Assembly (NCBI GenBank): GCA_020205615.1
Contig: CM035167.1
Coordinates: 137,654,568-137,718,567 of the forward strand
Length of the DNA: 64,000 nt
From: Panax quinquefolius
Lineage: Eukaryota > Streptophyta > Magnoliopsida > Apiales > Araliaceae
Direction of reading: 5' to 3'
Position 1 is the first letter of the stretch. Each line of letters opens with the position of its first letter. The position numbers were made by a program, and so were the translations under genes. Under the pieces are notes generated by a model that did not search any database, was not told the origin of the DNA, and was given only the letters and a program-made list of their open reading frames with translations. Below, piece after piece: positions 1-11,447 of this stretch.

Positions 1-82
1 ATTTATAAATATTACCCAAACTATTATATCAATTTCACTATAATATTCATTATATATTTATAATTCAAAAGTCAATTTCAAT
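1..82 (-). repeat. Start of the 3' LTR of the minus-strand gypsy element (partial)
   Basis: Bases 1-60 closely repeat the sequence near 6978-7040, including TTATAAATATTACCCA followed by CTATTATATCAATTTCAC. This is the outer part of the LTR in minus orientation. A reduced polypurine-tract sequence (CAATCTCCATGAAATTTTC on the plus strand) follows at about 83-105 and matches the PPT side of the plus-strand copy near 52980-53004. The rest of this LTR lies beyond the window edge. Confidence 0.7.
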
Positions 83-154
83 CTCCATGAAATTTTCAAA
101 ATACTGTATATTTATAGGTAAATATTCATTTCGCATTTATCTCCCAATTTCAAC

Positions 155-560
155 ATCGTGGTTTCTCCACAAAAACACACGATCTCCTATATCGAATTCC
201 ACGCCCTTTCGATGAAGATCAAGATAACTCTTTTGTCGATCTTGTGAGGTTTTTACGCGCACGGATCGCTTGAATCTTTTCCGTAGTAGTCATACGCACT
301 CAACTCCGGGCCCAACAACGCTGCTTCACCCACCTCATCCCAAAGATACCGAGAACGACACTTTCTTCCATACAACGCTCAAATGGAGCCATGCCAATAC
401 TTGCTTGATAACCGTTGTTGTAGGAAAAACTCCACCAATGGTAAGAACTTGTCCCAACTTCCTTGAAATCAAGGACACAGTAGTCTTAATAGATCTTCAA
501 GAGTTTGAATAGTCCTCTCCGATCGTCCGTCCGTCTCCGAGGATGATATGCCGAAGCTAA
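155..560 (-). pseudogene. gypsy pol C-terminus, chromodomain-like tail (degenerate)
   Basis: On the minus strand the sequence around 160-180 reads as a broken form of the V-W-R-N-H motif that ends many gypsy chromovirus polyproteins; the parallel region of the right-hand element (63925-63960) keeps VLWRNH. The stretch between this tail and the integrase fragment at 562 has no open frame of useful length. The call rests on position in the element and the short match to the other copy. Confidence 0.5.
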
Positions 561-561
561 A

Positions 562-912
562 TCAGAATCTGCGCTCATAGCTTTTTCGCAAACTAACCCA
601 AAATCGCGAAGTGAATCTTGGGTCTCGATCGTAAACTATGGATACCGCATACCATGCAATCTTACAACCTCGCTTATGTACATACGAAAGCAAGACGCTC
701 AAGTGTATAAGTTTCTCAGATTTGAAGAAATGAGCAGATTTGGTCAATCTATCAACAATGACCCAAATCGCATCTACGCCTTGAGAAACTTTTGGGAAGA
801 CCAAAGAATCTAAATCCATGGTAATGTGCTCCCACTTCCATTCGAATTTCAAGTGGTTGCAATGGACCTTTTGGTACTTGATGTTCCGCTGACTCGCTGA
901 CACGTTAGACAC
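562..912 (-). pseudogene. gypsy integrase core fragment
   Basis: The minus-strand frame contains KWEHITMDLDS followed by DAIWVIVDRLTKSAHFF, the start of the plant gypsy integrase catalytic core; the aspartate in ITMD is the first of the D,D,E triad. An altered YDRDPRFTSRFW motif, normally carrying the second catalytic aspartate, lies downstream in the same frame. The HHCC zinc-binding part upstream is not in this frame and the core is cut short, with the third catalytic residue not visible. It is a non-functional relic. Confidence 0.85.
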
Positions 913-1299
913 CTCGAGATAAACAAATACTATCTCTCTCTCTCATATATTGCCCCACCAAAATGTATGTCAAGATCATGATACATTTTGGTACTCCCAA
1001 GATGGATTGCAAACTGTGTGTCAGTGCGCCCATCATGATTTTATACTTTAAATCGTGGTCGTTAGAAACACAAAGTCCGGAGTCGACTCAAGTATTCCTT
1101 CTTCATCGATTCTTGCTTCCTAAGATCGCACCTTCTCAGCACTTTCTTCCTCATACGATCACCCGGATCTCAGAATTTGAGCAAATTTTTTAATTTTATC
1201 AATTAAAGTCTGCTTCTACTCAGATATTTGCCATCATCACGTGGGTCCCCGAGTCTTTATCTCTATCTCCATCCTTTGCAAGTCATACAAAATGGGCCT

Positions 1300-1800
1300 T
1301 TATATTGACAATATTGCACTCTCAGCATTCGCATATGATCTTCTTCTACTCAATGCGCCACCACCACGCTCGCTTTTCCAGATGGTATCGATGGTATGAT
1401 CATAATCTTTCAATAGCTTCAAGCCAACGCCATTGTCGTGACATGTGTCGAGTTCCTTTTGAGTGAAGAAATATTTGAGGCTTTTATGATCCGTAAAAGA
1501 TCTCCACTTTCTCCCCATACAAGTAATGCCTCCAAATCTTTAGTGCGAAGACAACAAATGCGCTAACTCTAGATCATGAGTAGGATAATTCCTCTCATAT
1601 TCTTTGAGTTGTCGTGAGGCATAGGCTATGACTTTCCCATGTCAGCATGAGAACACATCCTAACCTTTTTGCCCAAGCAATCATCATCAGAGATGACAAA
1701 TCCTCCGAACCGTATGGTATTGTCGTAATAAAAATAAATGAGTCTCCTCTCGAAGTTCTTGAAAACTCTTCTCACATTCCTCGCCCCAACCGAACTTTCA
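1300..1800 (-). pseudogene. gypsy RNase H fragment
   Basis: On the minus strand 1518-1300 encodes a form of the gypsy RNase H motif: FTDHKSLKYFFTQKELD, then LKDYDHTID and a degraded version of the PGKANVVADALSRK end (here ALSRRRSYA). Upstream sequence to about 1800 gives pieces of the RNase H/connection domain in shifted frames. RNase H normally removes the RNA strand during reverse transcription; several frameshifts make this copy inactive. Confidence 0.82.
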
Positions 1801-2089
1801 GATCTTTCCGAGTCACCGAAAGTTAGTGGAGTAGCGATTCGAGAAAACCCTTCTACGAATCTCCGATAATAACCAAATAAGCCGAGAAAGCTACGATTTC
1901 TATTACATCGATTTAGGTTGCTCCCAAATTTTGAATAGCTTCAATCTTTGGGTCAATAATGATATTCCACGACTTGATACCACGCGCCCAAGGAATGCTA
2001 CTTCCTCAAGCCGTAACTCGTGATTTCTTCAACTCGCATAAAGCTTATATTCACGGCTTTTGAGTATCACCTCAAGTGTTCCTCATGAT

Positions 2090-2660
2090 CTTCACGGCTT
2101 TTGAATATATGAGGATGTCATCAATAAAGACGACCACAAAGTGATCCAAATATTCCTCAATACTTGGCTCATCATATCCATGAAGGCAAAGAGAGCATTA
2201 GTCAATCCAAAGGACACGACTAGGAATTCATAATGCCCGCATCGAAGTTCCGAAAGCCGCCTTTTTGAATCATCGCTCTCTAATCTTCAATCGGTGATAT
2301 CCTAACGAAGATCAATCTTTGAAAAGAATTTGCCTCTTGCAACCGGGTCAAACAGTCATCAATACGCGGCAATGGGTACCTATTTTTGATGGTGACATGA
2401 TTCAACTCCCGATAATCAATACAAAGTCGCATACTCCCATCTTTCTTCTTCACGAATAGTAATGAGAGCACCCAAGGAGAAGTACTAGACTAATAAAGCC
2501 AATGTCTAACAATTCCTCAAGCAATGAAGTCTTTAACTCCTCAAGTTCAATAGAGCCATTCGATATGGGGGCTTAGAAATGGGTTTTGTACCGGTTCAAG
2601 GTCGATACAAAATTCAATTTCACGCCTGGGTAGGCCAGAAGTTCTTCGTGAAATACGCCA
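2090..2660 (-). pseudogene. gypsy reverse transcriptase, frameshifted
   Basis: The minus strand shows successive RT blocks in different frames: a degraded N-terminal block near 2640-2540 ending in a NGSIELEELK-like stretch, then [18 protein letters not shown] and [11 protein letters not shown] at 2471-2280. The catalytic FIDDILIYS block sits near 2103-2150 with both aspartates intact. The blocks are in the right order and spacing for a gypsy RT but are separated by frame changes. The catalytic core is therefore recognisable while the polyprotein is not translatable as a unit. Confidence 0.85.
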
Positions 2661-3240
2661 GAAATTCATTAACAATAGAAATATTATTCAAAACCGACGA
2701 TTTTTGTTTAGATCTCGTGATATGAGCTAAGAAAGCTTGACATCCGCTTTTCAATAAACGAATAGCTTTATGGCTTGAGATGACAAAGATTTGATTTTAA
2801 TGGTTTGGTTGTTTGAATTCGCATAATAGGTCGATTAGGAATATGAAAGCTAACAACCTTACGAAAAAAATAATCAATTTTTGCATGATGAGTAGTTAAC
2901 CAATCAATCCCTAGAATTACATCAAATGCAAGTATTTTTAATGCAATAAGATCGACAGTAATGTGTGGGTACCAACTTGAACCAAACAAGACTTATAAAC
3001 CGTGGATGTAATGAAGGTTTCTCCCAACGAGTTTCCACAGATAAGTCAAAGTCTAATTTCTCCTGAGTCAAATTTAATCGCTGAGCGCAAGTAGAGAAAT
3101 AAAAGAATGGGTAGAACCCAGATCAAATAAAGTGTAGACTTCGCTAGAGTTTATGATAAGCTTACCCGTGATGACCTCATTCGTTCCTTGCTTTCGGGAG
3201 GTCACAACAAACGCCTCCTCAGACTACCGGCTTTGATTTT
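2600..3240 (-). pseudogene. gypsy aspartic protease region, degenerate
   Basis: The minus frame at 2989-2768 contains DVILGIDWLTTHHAKIDY, the conserved stretch following the retropepsin fold in plant gypsy elements. The same words recur in the right-hand element near 62618. The catalytic D-T/S-G motif expected upstream (about 3100) is not clean. The protein would have processed the gag-pol polyprotein. Confidence 0.75.
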
Positions 3241-3269
3241 TCGGGACAAATTTTTTGGTGCTCTCCATC

Positions 3270-3518
3270 CTAGCTGAATTTGTCTTCTGTGAACGACAAA
3301 ATCGAAGCTAAGTGACCTTCTCTTCCACAATTATAACACGCTTTGACGAAGATCGCGCGCAATTTGACCGATGTGTCCTCCCCTCCGCATTTGAAGCATA
3401 TGATAGGTGGTCTTTCTCCTTCCTTAACAACGGTGTCAGGTCGACGACGCTTTCCCATCATCATTGAATCTCCTCTTCTTGAAATGTCCATTCTTATTGT
3501 TTTGGCCCCGATTACCAC
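3270..3518 (-). pseudogene. gypsy gag zinc knuckle (CCHC)
   Basis: Minus-strand frame with CFKCGGE and, 16 residues later, CYNCGREGHLAS. The second matches the CX2CX4H part of a retroviral-type zinc knuckle used by gag nucleocapsid to bind RNA; the last cysteine is lost. A basic region rich in R and K lies just upstream, as is usual. The same knuckle appears in the right-hand element near 62190. Confidence 0.8.
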
Positions 3519-3728
3519 CGGTGGTTACCATTTCGCCCGTTGATTCCTCCACGCTTGTTGTCACCGCTTCACGATCGCTCACACCGGTATTATCATTTTG
3601 CCACCGCTTCTTTTTGTCATATTGACTCGCTATCGCTACTTCCACCAATCGAGCCCTATTTACAACATCCTAATACAAACACGCTTTATGAGAAAAATAA
3701 GATGTCGACGATTCCCGCTTCAAACCTC

Positions 3729-4439
3729 TTAAAAACATTCGCGCCATTCTCTCTCTTCATTATCCACCAAGTGGGACGAAACCGGATAACTCCGCAAATT
3801 TTGCCTCAGATCGGCACACTGGCCATATTGTTTTGCTCCAATTTGATAAACTCCACCTCCTTCATGTGACGAATACTTTCTGAAAGTATTTGTCGTTGAA
3901 TGCCTTTCGAACTTCTCCCAAGACATCTTTAAGACGGCAGTCGAGTACGCTTTTACCGATTCCCACCAAGAATCGCCTCTCCGCAAGAACATAAAGGCTA
4001 AGAAGGGAACCTTTTGCTTCTCTGAGCATCCCAAGACATCAAATATCTTGGTGATCTGCTTTATCCATGCTTCCGCCATAAGTGGTTTTGGCTTCCCTTA
4101 AACTCCTAAGTGGTCCCAAATCTTGAATCGCTTAGCGGTGACCGCCGAGAGTTTCCAAGTGTTTCCACCTACATTTTGGACAGAGCCGCCGCCTCATTGC
4201 AGTATGAATCGTATAAAGCCTCCTAAACAATCCATCATTCATCATTTGGTCAAGTTGTTGTTTTTGATGAGGATTGTCGCCTTCCGATGCACATTCTCCC
4301 GATTATCGATATGTGGAGACTCAACTGCCTCTTGTGCTCCATTGCTATTCTCAACATTTTCGATGTCATTTTCAGACATCGCCACAAAACAAAGGTTAAT
4401 TGACATGTAACATAATATCTCTAAACTCCGACCAACCAA
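3729..4439 (-). pseudogene. gypsy gag, N-terminal and capsid-like part, frameshifted
   Basis: The minus-strand reading starts near 4414 (MSINLCFVAMSEND) and runs through an acidic stretch. After frame changes it continues as AEAWIKQITKIFDVLGC and DSWWESV, the retrotransposon gag domain common to plant gypsy elements. Gag normally forms the virus-like particle in the cytoplasm. The first residues recur at the start of the middle element's 338-bp internal region (near 52810), showing that the elements belong to one family or close relatives. Confidence 0.8.
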
Positions 4440-4532
4440 TTTAAATACAAAATAAATTTAAGTAGGTCATACTAGCGAAGGAATTCCCCCTCTCCCCTCC
4501 TAGTTCTAGTCTCACATCTTAGCCAGGATCAT

Positions 4533-4552
4533 ATCCCTAAGCTTTGATACTT
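4533..4552 (-). other. Primer-binding site of the minus-strand gypsy element
   Basis: Minus-strand AGTATCAAAGCTTAGGG directly after the LTR resembles the TGGTATCAGAGC site complementary to the 3' end of plant initiator tRNA-Met. The first bases have decayed. Confidence 0.6.
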
Positions 4553-5089
4553 AACCGCGACGCCCCCAAAATTAGGTATACATCACCCATCTTGGGTCGC
4601 CGATATATGGTATGTAATTCAAATATAACTTACTAATACAACTGTCGTGGTACAATACGACAAAACATAAACCGTGAGTTTGAATACAAATATTATCTAC
4701 TAGAGATTATACAAACTCAAAAGGAGTCCTCATTACAATTATTATCACACTATTTCACGTAATAGTGAGGACTACTAATGCTATCCTCCTCGACCATCAC
4801 TCCGCTCCCCGACTCGTCCCAAATTTATATTCTCATTTCCTCAGAGAATAAAGGAAAGAAAGAAAGGGTGAGCTCAACTAGCCCAAGAAGAAATATTATG
4901 ACTAAGATAATGCGTAATAAATTATCATTAGTCTCCAACAATGTTAAACCGATAAAATATAATAGACATCAAGTTTAACTGCAATGAACAAGCAATCCAT
5001 TAAAAGAGTCAAGTAGAAAATAAAATCTACTATCTTTTATGATTTAAAAGGTTTTTCATCATCATATCACCGAGACTCACTTTTAATAA

Positions 5090-5350
5090 ATATTCCACAT
5101 CATCGAATCACCCCCGCACTACTACGCCAAGGATATTCTTTAGTATCACGACCACAATTATCCATGCACTACGGCCAAGAATATTTTGTGTATTCATTAA
5201 TGGTGGTCATGATCATGCCAACAACTCGCCCATCAATGCACTACGGCCAACGAGAACTTTTACCACATCATTTGTAACATTACTACCATGATTACACCGA
5301 ATAATCCTCGGTCATAATCATACCAAGTCCATCTATGCACTACAAAAGCC
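5090..5350 (-). repeat. LTR-internal repeats around GGCCGTAGTGCAT
   Basis: Four to five diverged copies of a roughly 60-bp unit containing TGCACTACGGCCAA (plus strand). Equivalent units lie at 51085-51490 in the middle element and 60219-60410 in the right element. Confidence 0.7.
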
Positions 5351-5689
5351 ACATATGACTTTCAACAAAATATAAAATACGAGATGATGACAATGATATA
5401 AGAATTCAATAAAACAAGTTCAAGAATTAATTTATCCAGAATTATTAACGTCCAAATTGTCAACATGATACTGCTTTTGTAGAGTAAAATTCAAGAATGA
5501 TCAAGAATATTTCCATGAAAAGATATCGACGAAGCGCAAAATATCAAGGATATTCTACTAATTTCATGGAGTATAGAAGTCAAAACTTTAACCAACCGAG
5601 TATAATAAAGAATGGAATAACAAAAGAAATCACCATGCATGCAGATTGCAGATGACAAAGTTATTCCAATGTAATAATAATAATAATCT

Positions 5690-5960
5690 AACCAGTCGTG
5701 CAAAAATTTGCACCGACAGTGATGTTCCAATGTAATAATAAAGATTTAAACAAGTCCCATGTAAAAACACATGTATGTGATGTTCCAATGTAATAATAAT
5801 AAGATAATAATCAGTCCCACAGAAAAACATGCATGTGATATTCCAAATAATAATAATAAAGATTTTAACCAGTCCCATGAAACGCATGTATGTGATGTTC
5901 CAATAATAATAAAGATTTTAACCAGTCCCACAGAAACACACATGCATGTGATGTTCCAAT
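5690..5960 (-). repeat. LTR-internal tandem repeats of about 55 bp
   Basis: Five to six copies of a unit with GATGTTCCAATGTAATAATAA then AACCAGTCCCA and GCATGTATGTGAT. The reverse complement matches the repeats at 49280-49640 and 56390-56720. Confidence 0.8.
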
Positions 5961-6249
5961 GTAATAATAATAGAAGAAAGAATGTCACCAAGTATAGGTA
6001 GTAGATCACAGATACAAAAAAGTTATTCCAATGTAATAATAAGAAATGGAATAACAACAGCTTCTCTTCATGAATAAGAAAGAATAACACCCCTTACGAA
6101 AGTACAAATAAATAATATTCCCTACCTTAAGAAGAAGAGTACTCGATATATAAGTAAAGTGAAGTAAGCAGTATTTTCTTCTTTCTCTCTATAGTTTATC
6201 TCTAGAGTTTCAAAGAATTCGTAAGAAAATAATGAATGAATGAGCTTCT

Positions 6250-6256
6250 ATTTATA
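6250..6256 (-). promoter_or_regulatory. Probable TATA box of the gypsy LTR promoter
   Basis: Minus-strand TTCTATTTATAGAAAAATGG; its plus-strand counterparts in the other LTRs are TTTTCTATAAATGGAAG at 48914 and 56034. Conservation in three LTRs and the following CATTCCTTCATTATTTCTTA initiator-like stretch support an LTR core promoter. Confidence 0.55.
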
Positions 6257-6339
6257 GAAAAATGGAATGCATAAGAATTAACTCATGAACTATCGAGATT
6301 GATTTACTTTAATCTGACTATCCATATTTAAAGCAAAAT

Positions 6340-6640
6340 AAATAAAATATAATATATTCTATTTATAATCTAATAAAACGAATAACTTTATAAAAGATTT
6401 TACTATGCAAACACTATGCAGCACTATGCAAACACTATGCATAATAAAATATAATATATTCTAATTATTGTCTAATAAAAAAATGTATAACTTTATAAAA
6501 GTATTCTGCTTTTTATATAAAAAGATTTTACTATGCAAAAAACTATGCATATATTATGCAACACTACGCATAATAGAATATAATATATTCTATTTATAGA
6601 ATAACTTTATAAAAGTATTCTGCTTTTATATAAAAGATTT
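6340..6640 (-). repeat. LTR-internal AT-rich repeats (CTATGCA / ATATAATATATTCT)
   Basis: Two to three copies of a roughly 130-bp AT-rich unit with repeated ACTATGCA words followed by AAAATATAATATATTCTA and TAACTTTATAAAAGTATTCTG. Parallel copies lie at 48600-48840 and 55640-55960. Confidence 0.7.
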
Positions 6641-7068
6641 TCTCAGATTATTACATTAATAATACCAACAAAACCGAAAAAACCGACTTTATCACTTAAG
6701 CATCAATAATTAATACCGTGTGCTACTATGCAAACCACGCCAGACATCGCATTTTTTAACACCGTGTTTCAACAGCTTAATCGGTAAAAACTTCCGCCGT
6801 TTTTTATTTTTTTCATAAAGTATTTTTCGCTTTTTTCAATCCGACAATAATTCCGCTAAAAGTCCACCAATCCACCAACGATTGTTGCATACTTGCAATA
6901 ATATTCCCTCGTTAAAATATAAATATTCCCACCATAATCAAATATTATATAACAACTTCATTCATTTTTTAAAAAAATTTTATAAATATTACCCACAACT
7001 ATTATATCAATTTCACTCCATAATATTCAAAAATAATATTTATAGAAAATTCATCTTTATTCAAAAAT

Positions 7069-8058
7069 GGTTGTTTTTAGTCTACTATGTGCTCTCAAGT
7101 TGATTGAACTGTTTATCGATGAAAGAGAATAACAAAAGTCATTTGCAATTAGATTTTTATCAGTCAAAATTCGTAATTTAGTTCTGCGGACGTACATGTT
7201 TTTATTAACAACGACAATGTTTTAATGATAAATGAGCGTTCACATTATTAAACCGCGAACAAGGACTTTAGACGAAAATAGTTCAATTTAATCCTATAAA
7301 TCTTCCATTTCTCTGGGTATTATTGTTGCAGATTTATCATCTTTTTTTGGGATGATGAAAAGAATACCTATGAACAAATGGAAAACTTAATAGCATTAAA
7401 TCAAACTATACTAGCTCGTCCCAGATCGTTACTGTAAAAATCAAATAATCAGTTATTGGTTGTTACATATTCAAGTATTATCTACTTCTCTTGCGTATTG
7501 TTATTAGTTGTTACAGATTCAAGTAATCAATAACAATAATAACAATACCCAAGAAAATATAGAAAATTTATTCAACCTTAATTTGAACTCTTCTACTTCT
7601 CCAAAAAGAAATTGTCAAAATGAGATGAGATCCTAAAGTCATTATATAAAGTATGAAGTTTTTAGTAGTACTTCGCCTTATTAATAATCTAACCTAGTGT
7701 CTGCAGTATTAAACTGCATGCGGACTTGACTTATGAGTTTCTTGGCGTTGTTTGGTTAAATCGGAGTGTCGTTTTGGGGTTCTAGAATTTACAGTTTAAT
7801 ACTGCGGACGATAGTTTAAACAAAACGACAACGTTGCAATTTTCAAAAGGAGTTAGAGTCCATAGTTAATACTGTGGACGAGAGAATTTTTCATTGAGAG
7901 GTATTTTGGTCATCTGTCTCCGTCCGCAATATTAAACTACACAATACTGAAAATTAAACTGCGAACAGAATCAATATAAGTCATTAGATATTCAGATGAA
8001 CGATCAAAATTTGTTGTAATAATATTTATTTTTTTACAACGTTGATTATGTATCAGTT

Positions 8059-8060
<2 letters not shown>
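7069..8060. other. Intergenic spacer without a recognisable gene
   Basis: AT-rich sequence with no coding signal. It repeats the phrase TTTAATACTGCGGACG in both orientations (near 7690-7730, 7790-7815, 7865-7880, 7918-7965), part of which forms an inverted repeat listed separately. Confidence 0.6.
7794..7940. repeat. Short inverted repeat (AGTTTAATACTGCGGACG)
   Basis: AGTTTAATACTGCGGACGA at about 7794 is answered by GTCCGCAATATTAAACT at about 7922, its near-exact reverse complement. It could be a small MITE or the ends of a decayed element; no target duplication was found. Confidence 0.5.

Positions 8061-8106
<46 letters not shown>
8061..8106. repeat. (TA)n microsatellite
   Basis: About 23 uninterrupted TA units directly abutting the left end of the Pack-MULE-like element. 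Confidence 0.97.
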
Positions 8107-8108
<2 letters not shown>

Positions 8109-8385
8109 CCTGACCCCGTCGAGGAGCATCCACCTTAAAGAGTCATCCGCCCCTTAAAGAGCATTCCACTTTAAAAACACGGTTTTTTAATATATCTCTC
8201 CTCACTCGGTCATAATACCTCTCGCTAAAATCCCTCACCCCCAAAATCATCTCCCTTGAAATCGTCCACTGCCAAAATCGAAGAAAGAGAAATCCAGTCC
8301 TGCGAAATCGAAGCCGTGTTTCTCAAACTCCAGTCCTGCGAAACCCTTGACGTCTCTCAAACTTGAAGCCGTGTTTCTAAGGCTC
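8106..8385 (+). repeat. Left terminal inverted repeat of the Pack-MULE
   Basis: Matches the reverse complement of 11448-11724 with scattered substitutions and small indels; similarity stops after TTTCTAAGGCTC. Confidence 0.88.
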
Positions 8386-9897
8386 TCTACTTGCCATTGA
8401 TCCCCTCCAGAAAATCAAAGCCCAGAATGCTCTCACAAGCCCTAGATTCAGAACATCGATTGAAGCCCATAAAAATTAGAGAGTGACCCTTGATCCCATC
8501 AGTTCGTGACCCATGAAAATCGCATTCTTTCAAATTGGAGAAACCCTCGGCCCCTCAGTGTAGCTCAGAGTAATGCCCTCAAAGCCTTTTACCTTCTTCT
8601 TCATTCCTGTTTTTTTTAAAATTTAGGTTTTTTTTGTTGTTAATAGAACGCTTAATTTGAAATTTGTTACGCTCAATGTTGTGTCTATTTTTGGATTAGT
8701 GTGAATTTGGGACAATCTTAATGCATTTCAGTTTTCTTGTTGTTAGATTATAATGAATTTCAATTTTCTTCCCCAATGACAATACTGGGTATACATTGGA
8801 GTTATTGTCATGTATCATTTGTTATAGGGACTTATTAGGTGTTTGTATATGATTGTATTATCTTTTTAATAGTGGTAATATGCTACCTGTTTATTGATAT
8901 TCTCATATTTTATAATCTTATAATGCACAGCTCATATATTGCACAAGATTGAGTTGGAGTGCTGATGGAAGCACATTAAAGTAGGGAGTTTAAAGTAAGA
9001 GACTGTTTAAAGTAAGAGACTGTTTGTCCAAGTGTAGATGATGAATGTGATTCACCCACAGGTGGAACTGAGATTTCTATGACATGTCTTGTATATCTAT
9101 ATCTTTGTATTACCTTGGAATTTTTTTTCTACAGAGTGTCCTTCAGATTTGCACTAATCATGGGATCAGTTATGGAACCAGTTACAAGTCAGGTAGTTTT
9201 TCATATCGTGTTCAATCTTCCCGATAGTTTGAAATGCTACTAAGCAACATTTATTCATAGTAATATACCACTTATTTGTTTGTTAATGTGGGTTGAAACG
9301 GATGGGTTTAATATTGTTGTTGGTGATGGGTTTAAACAGATGGGTTTTATACTACAGATTGAGGCAGAGTATATATAGTGCATGTTGTCAATACTGTTGT
9401 ACATGTAATTTGCATTCTTTTCTGTGTTGAAAAAAAATGTGACTTTAGCTTTGACTCAGTTTGCAGGAATTTCTTTGTTGCAGTACACCAATTGATTGTG
9501 TAATGTAAGCTAGGAATCGGATGATGTTGAAGATGCTTGATGTAAACAGATGGGGCTTGATTAATGATGCTAACACAAGCTATATGTTTCAATGGTTTTT
9601 CTCTTTCAGGTTGAGGAAGTTGAGATAGCCCATCTGTAGTTTTTTGTTTCAAGTTTTGAACGCATACACAATGTACATTAGTTAGACAAACCTATTTTGG
9701 AGGATACAAAATGCATACTTTAATAGAGGAAGAAACATTGTAAAGTGTAATATGTACTTGTTCCTTTGGTAGATTTGAACAATCAATTTGGAGCGTTAAA
9801 ATATTTTGAAATTGAGGTATGTTTGCAAGTTAATGTTTAACTGTCTATAAGCTGTTAATGTGACAATACCAACTATACCCACTTAGGTGTTGTACGA

Positions 9898-10146
9898 ATG
9901 CTTCATGTGGTGCCTCCTATTTGTTGCCTCCTTTCCAAATTTAGAGATACATTTCCAAAGTCACGTGAAATTCCTAACAAGTTTTCTAAGCTAGGTAGAT
10001 ATAGATCATCCGTATCGCTAATTTTGAAAGGGAATGAGTACAAAGCAAGCTCAGAATGTCTAAATGAACAATCATCAGACGAAAAAAAAATTGAATCATT
10101 TGTCAATCGGATCAATATATACAGTAATCAATCAAATATTGTTTAA
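9898..10146 (+). other. Unrecognised 82-codon ORF inside the Pack-MULE
   Basis: A plus-strand ORF starting at GTACGAATG/ATGCTTCATG reads MLHVVPPICCLLSKFRD and ends NIYSNQSNIV. It resembles no family I know and is convergent with the GRF fragment. It could be part of another captured exon or chance. Confidence 0.2.
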
Positions 10147-10545
10147 AAAGTTGAACAAATCTCCAAATAGATGATAGCATCATCCCTAAGAATCAACACC
10201 CAAATAAAATAAAATAAAATAAAATCCCTCTCAACTGTATCAATGCACAAATGGAATGGCTTCCATTTAGTTAAACGAGAAAGAAGAAAATATAAGAAAC
10301 ATAATAAAACACTCTTGTAAATCCTATGTTTGCGTCTAACATTTTGAGCTTCATCTTCAAGAGACCTTAACTTCCTCAACAAACTAGGAATCACTTGAAT
10401 AGCTCTCATTTGCATCGGAGGATCATACCACATGAAATACCCATGACCGTGAAGGTCATCGAAAAAGAATTTATTTGAGAACAAACTTCATATTAAAGGA
10501 AATTGAATATAAATTACTTACTCTTGCGGTTTGACATCCATAGAA
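10143..10545 (-). pseudogene. Captured GRF-type zinc-finger gene fragment
   Basis: The minus strand at 10484-10143 encodes GHGYFMWYDPPMQMRAIQVI followed by PSLLRKLRSLEDE and a hydrophobic tail (LLCFLYFLL). This matches the second half of plant GRF zinc-finger proteins, where the finger ends in C-x-Y-F-x-W-D-P-P-M and is followed by a leucine-rich linker and a C-terminal membrane-like segment. The upstream finger cysteines are missing from this exon. A short open stretch ending at a good GTAAGT donor (about 10520-10545) may be the preceding exon. It lies between the two inverted repeats, so it was probably picked up by the element. Whether it is transcribed cannot be told. Confidence 0.7.
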
Positions 10546-11447
10546 TCGACGACCGATTTAATCGGTCGAAGAAGTTATCAATATAATAGGGCGATGACAA
10601 TGACAGTGGTTAACTGCGACCATTTAAGTTGACTCTTTCCTAGTTTACAGCTTACAGTTCAAAGTTTTGAAATAATTCTCCAATAGATATAAGATCAATG
10701 CCAAAAGTAACAGAGTAAAGATCCCTCAATCAGTATCAAATATACAATAAAGTAACAGATAATGCAGATTCTACAATAAAGTAATTGAAGTCAACAAAGT
10801 AACATATAATGCAGATAATTACTTCGACATGGTTCATAAGACTACTAAGACTATTTTTGTCTTTTTGACATACCTAAAGATCACAACATTATAATCACAC
10901 AAAAAATACTTATATACCATGAGCCACCAGTTCACCCTATACCCTTAGAATCGAATATCAACCACTCCTAATACATAAAACAAAAGGAAACAAAAATGTA
11001 ACAATAATAAAGTTAAAATATTTAACATAAGATGCTCCTGAACTCAATTTGAAAAATAAAATTACAATGAAATTCATGTATTTCCATATCTTCCAAGCAA
11101 ACAAACATAATCTTTCTCCCGAGTGAGGTCTCTGAGCTGATGATTTATTGAGGAAATGAACATAATGTTAGGTTTTGATTAGAACAATCTAATGTAAAAC
11201 ACATCCACTGTAAGTTGTAAACTAGGAATAAGCAATTTAGAATCGCAAGCCCTTACCGATTCGAACGGATAAGCGAAGCCCTTACCAAACTAGGTCTTAA
11301 CAATCGCGATGGAGAAGGAACTCGTTCCCTTAGTCGAAACACAGAACCCTTGAACTCAGATTTCTAGGGCTTGGTTTTCTCTCTTGCAGCAAGGGAATCG
11401 ATTTGCTTGGCTTTCTCTCTTGTAGCAAACTTTAATCGATTTTGAGG

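Larger units (their letters stand above)
1..7068 (-). mobile_element. Degenerate Ty3/gypsy LTR retrotransposon, chromovirus-like
   Basis: Reading the minus strand, the order is LTR (4554-7068), a tRNA-iMet-like primer site, gag, zinc knuckle, protease, reverse transcriptase, RNase H, integrase and a chromodomain-like tail, then a PPT remnant and the first bases of the 3' LTR (1 to about 82). This gag-PR-RT-RH-IN order is diagnostic of Ty3/gypsy. The tail VWRNH-like motif and the long LTRs suggest a Tekay/Del-type chromovirus (inference). Every domain is broken by frameshifts and stops, so it cannot be autonomous. The left end lies outside the window, so no target duplication can be checked. 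Confidence 0.88.
4554..7068 (-). repeat. 5' LTR of the minus-strand gypsy element
   Basis: The inner end lies next to a primer-binding site read on the minus strand as TATCAAAGCTTAGGG (about 4535-4550). The sequence GATGTATACCTAATTTTGG before it is shared with the LTR ends at 52641 and thereabouts. The outer end near 7068 is recognised by its match to positions 1-82 and to 48185-48300 reversed; the terminal TG is degraded. It holds three kinds of internal repeat (5090-5350, 5690-5960, 6340-6640) also found in the plus-strand LTRs. Confidence 0.8.

Noticed and set aside
5746..6090. Hydrophobic minus ORFs in the gypsy LTR
   Set aside because: They read through the tandem ATTATTATT repeats of the LTR and have no counterpart in the other LTR copies.
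9347..9652. 101-codon minus ORF in the Pack-MULE interior
   Set aside because: No recognisable motif, and no splice or promoter support.
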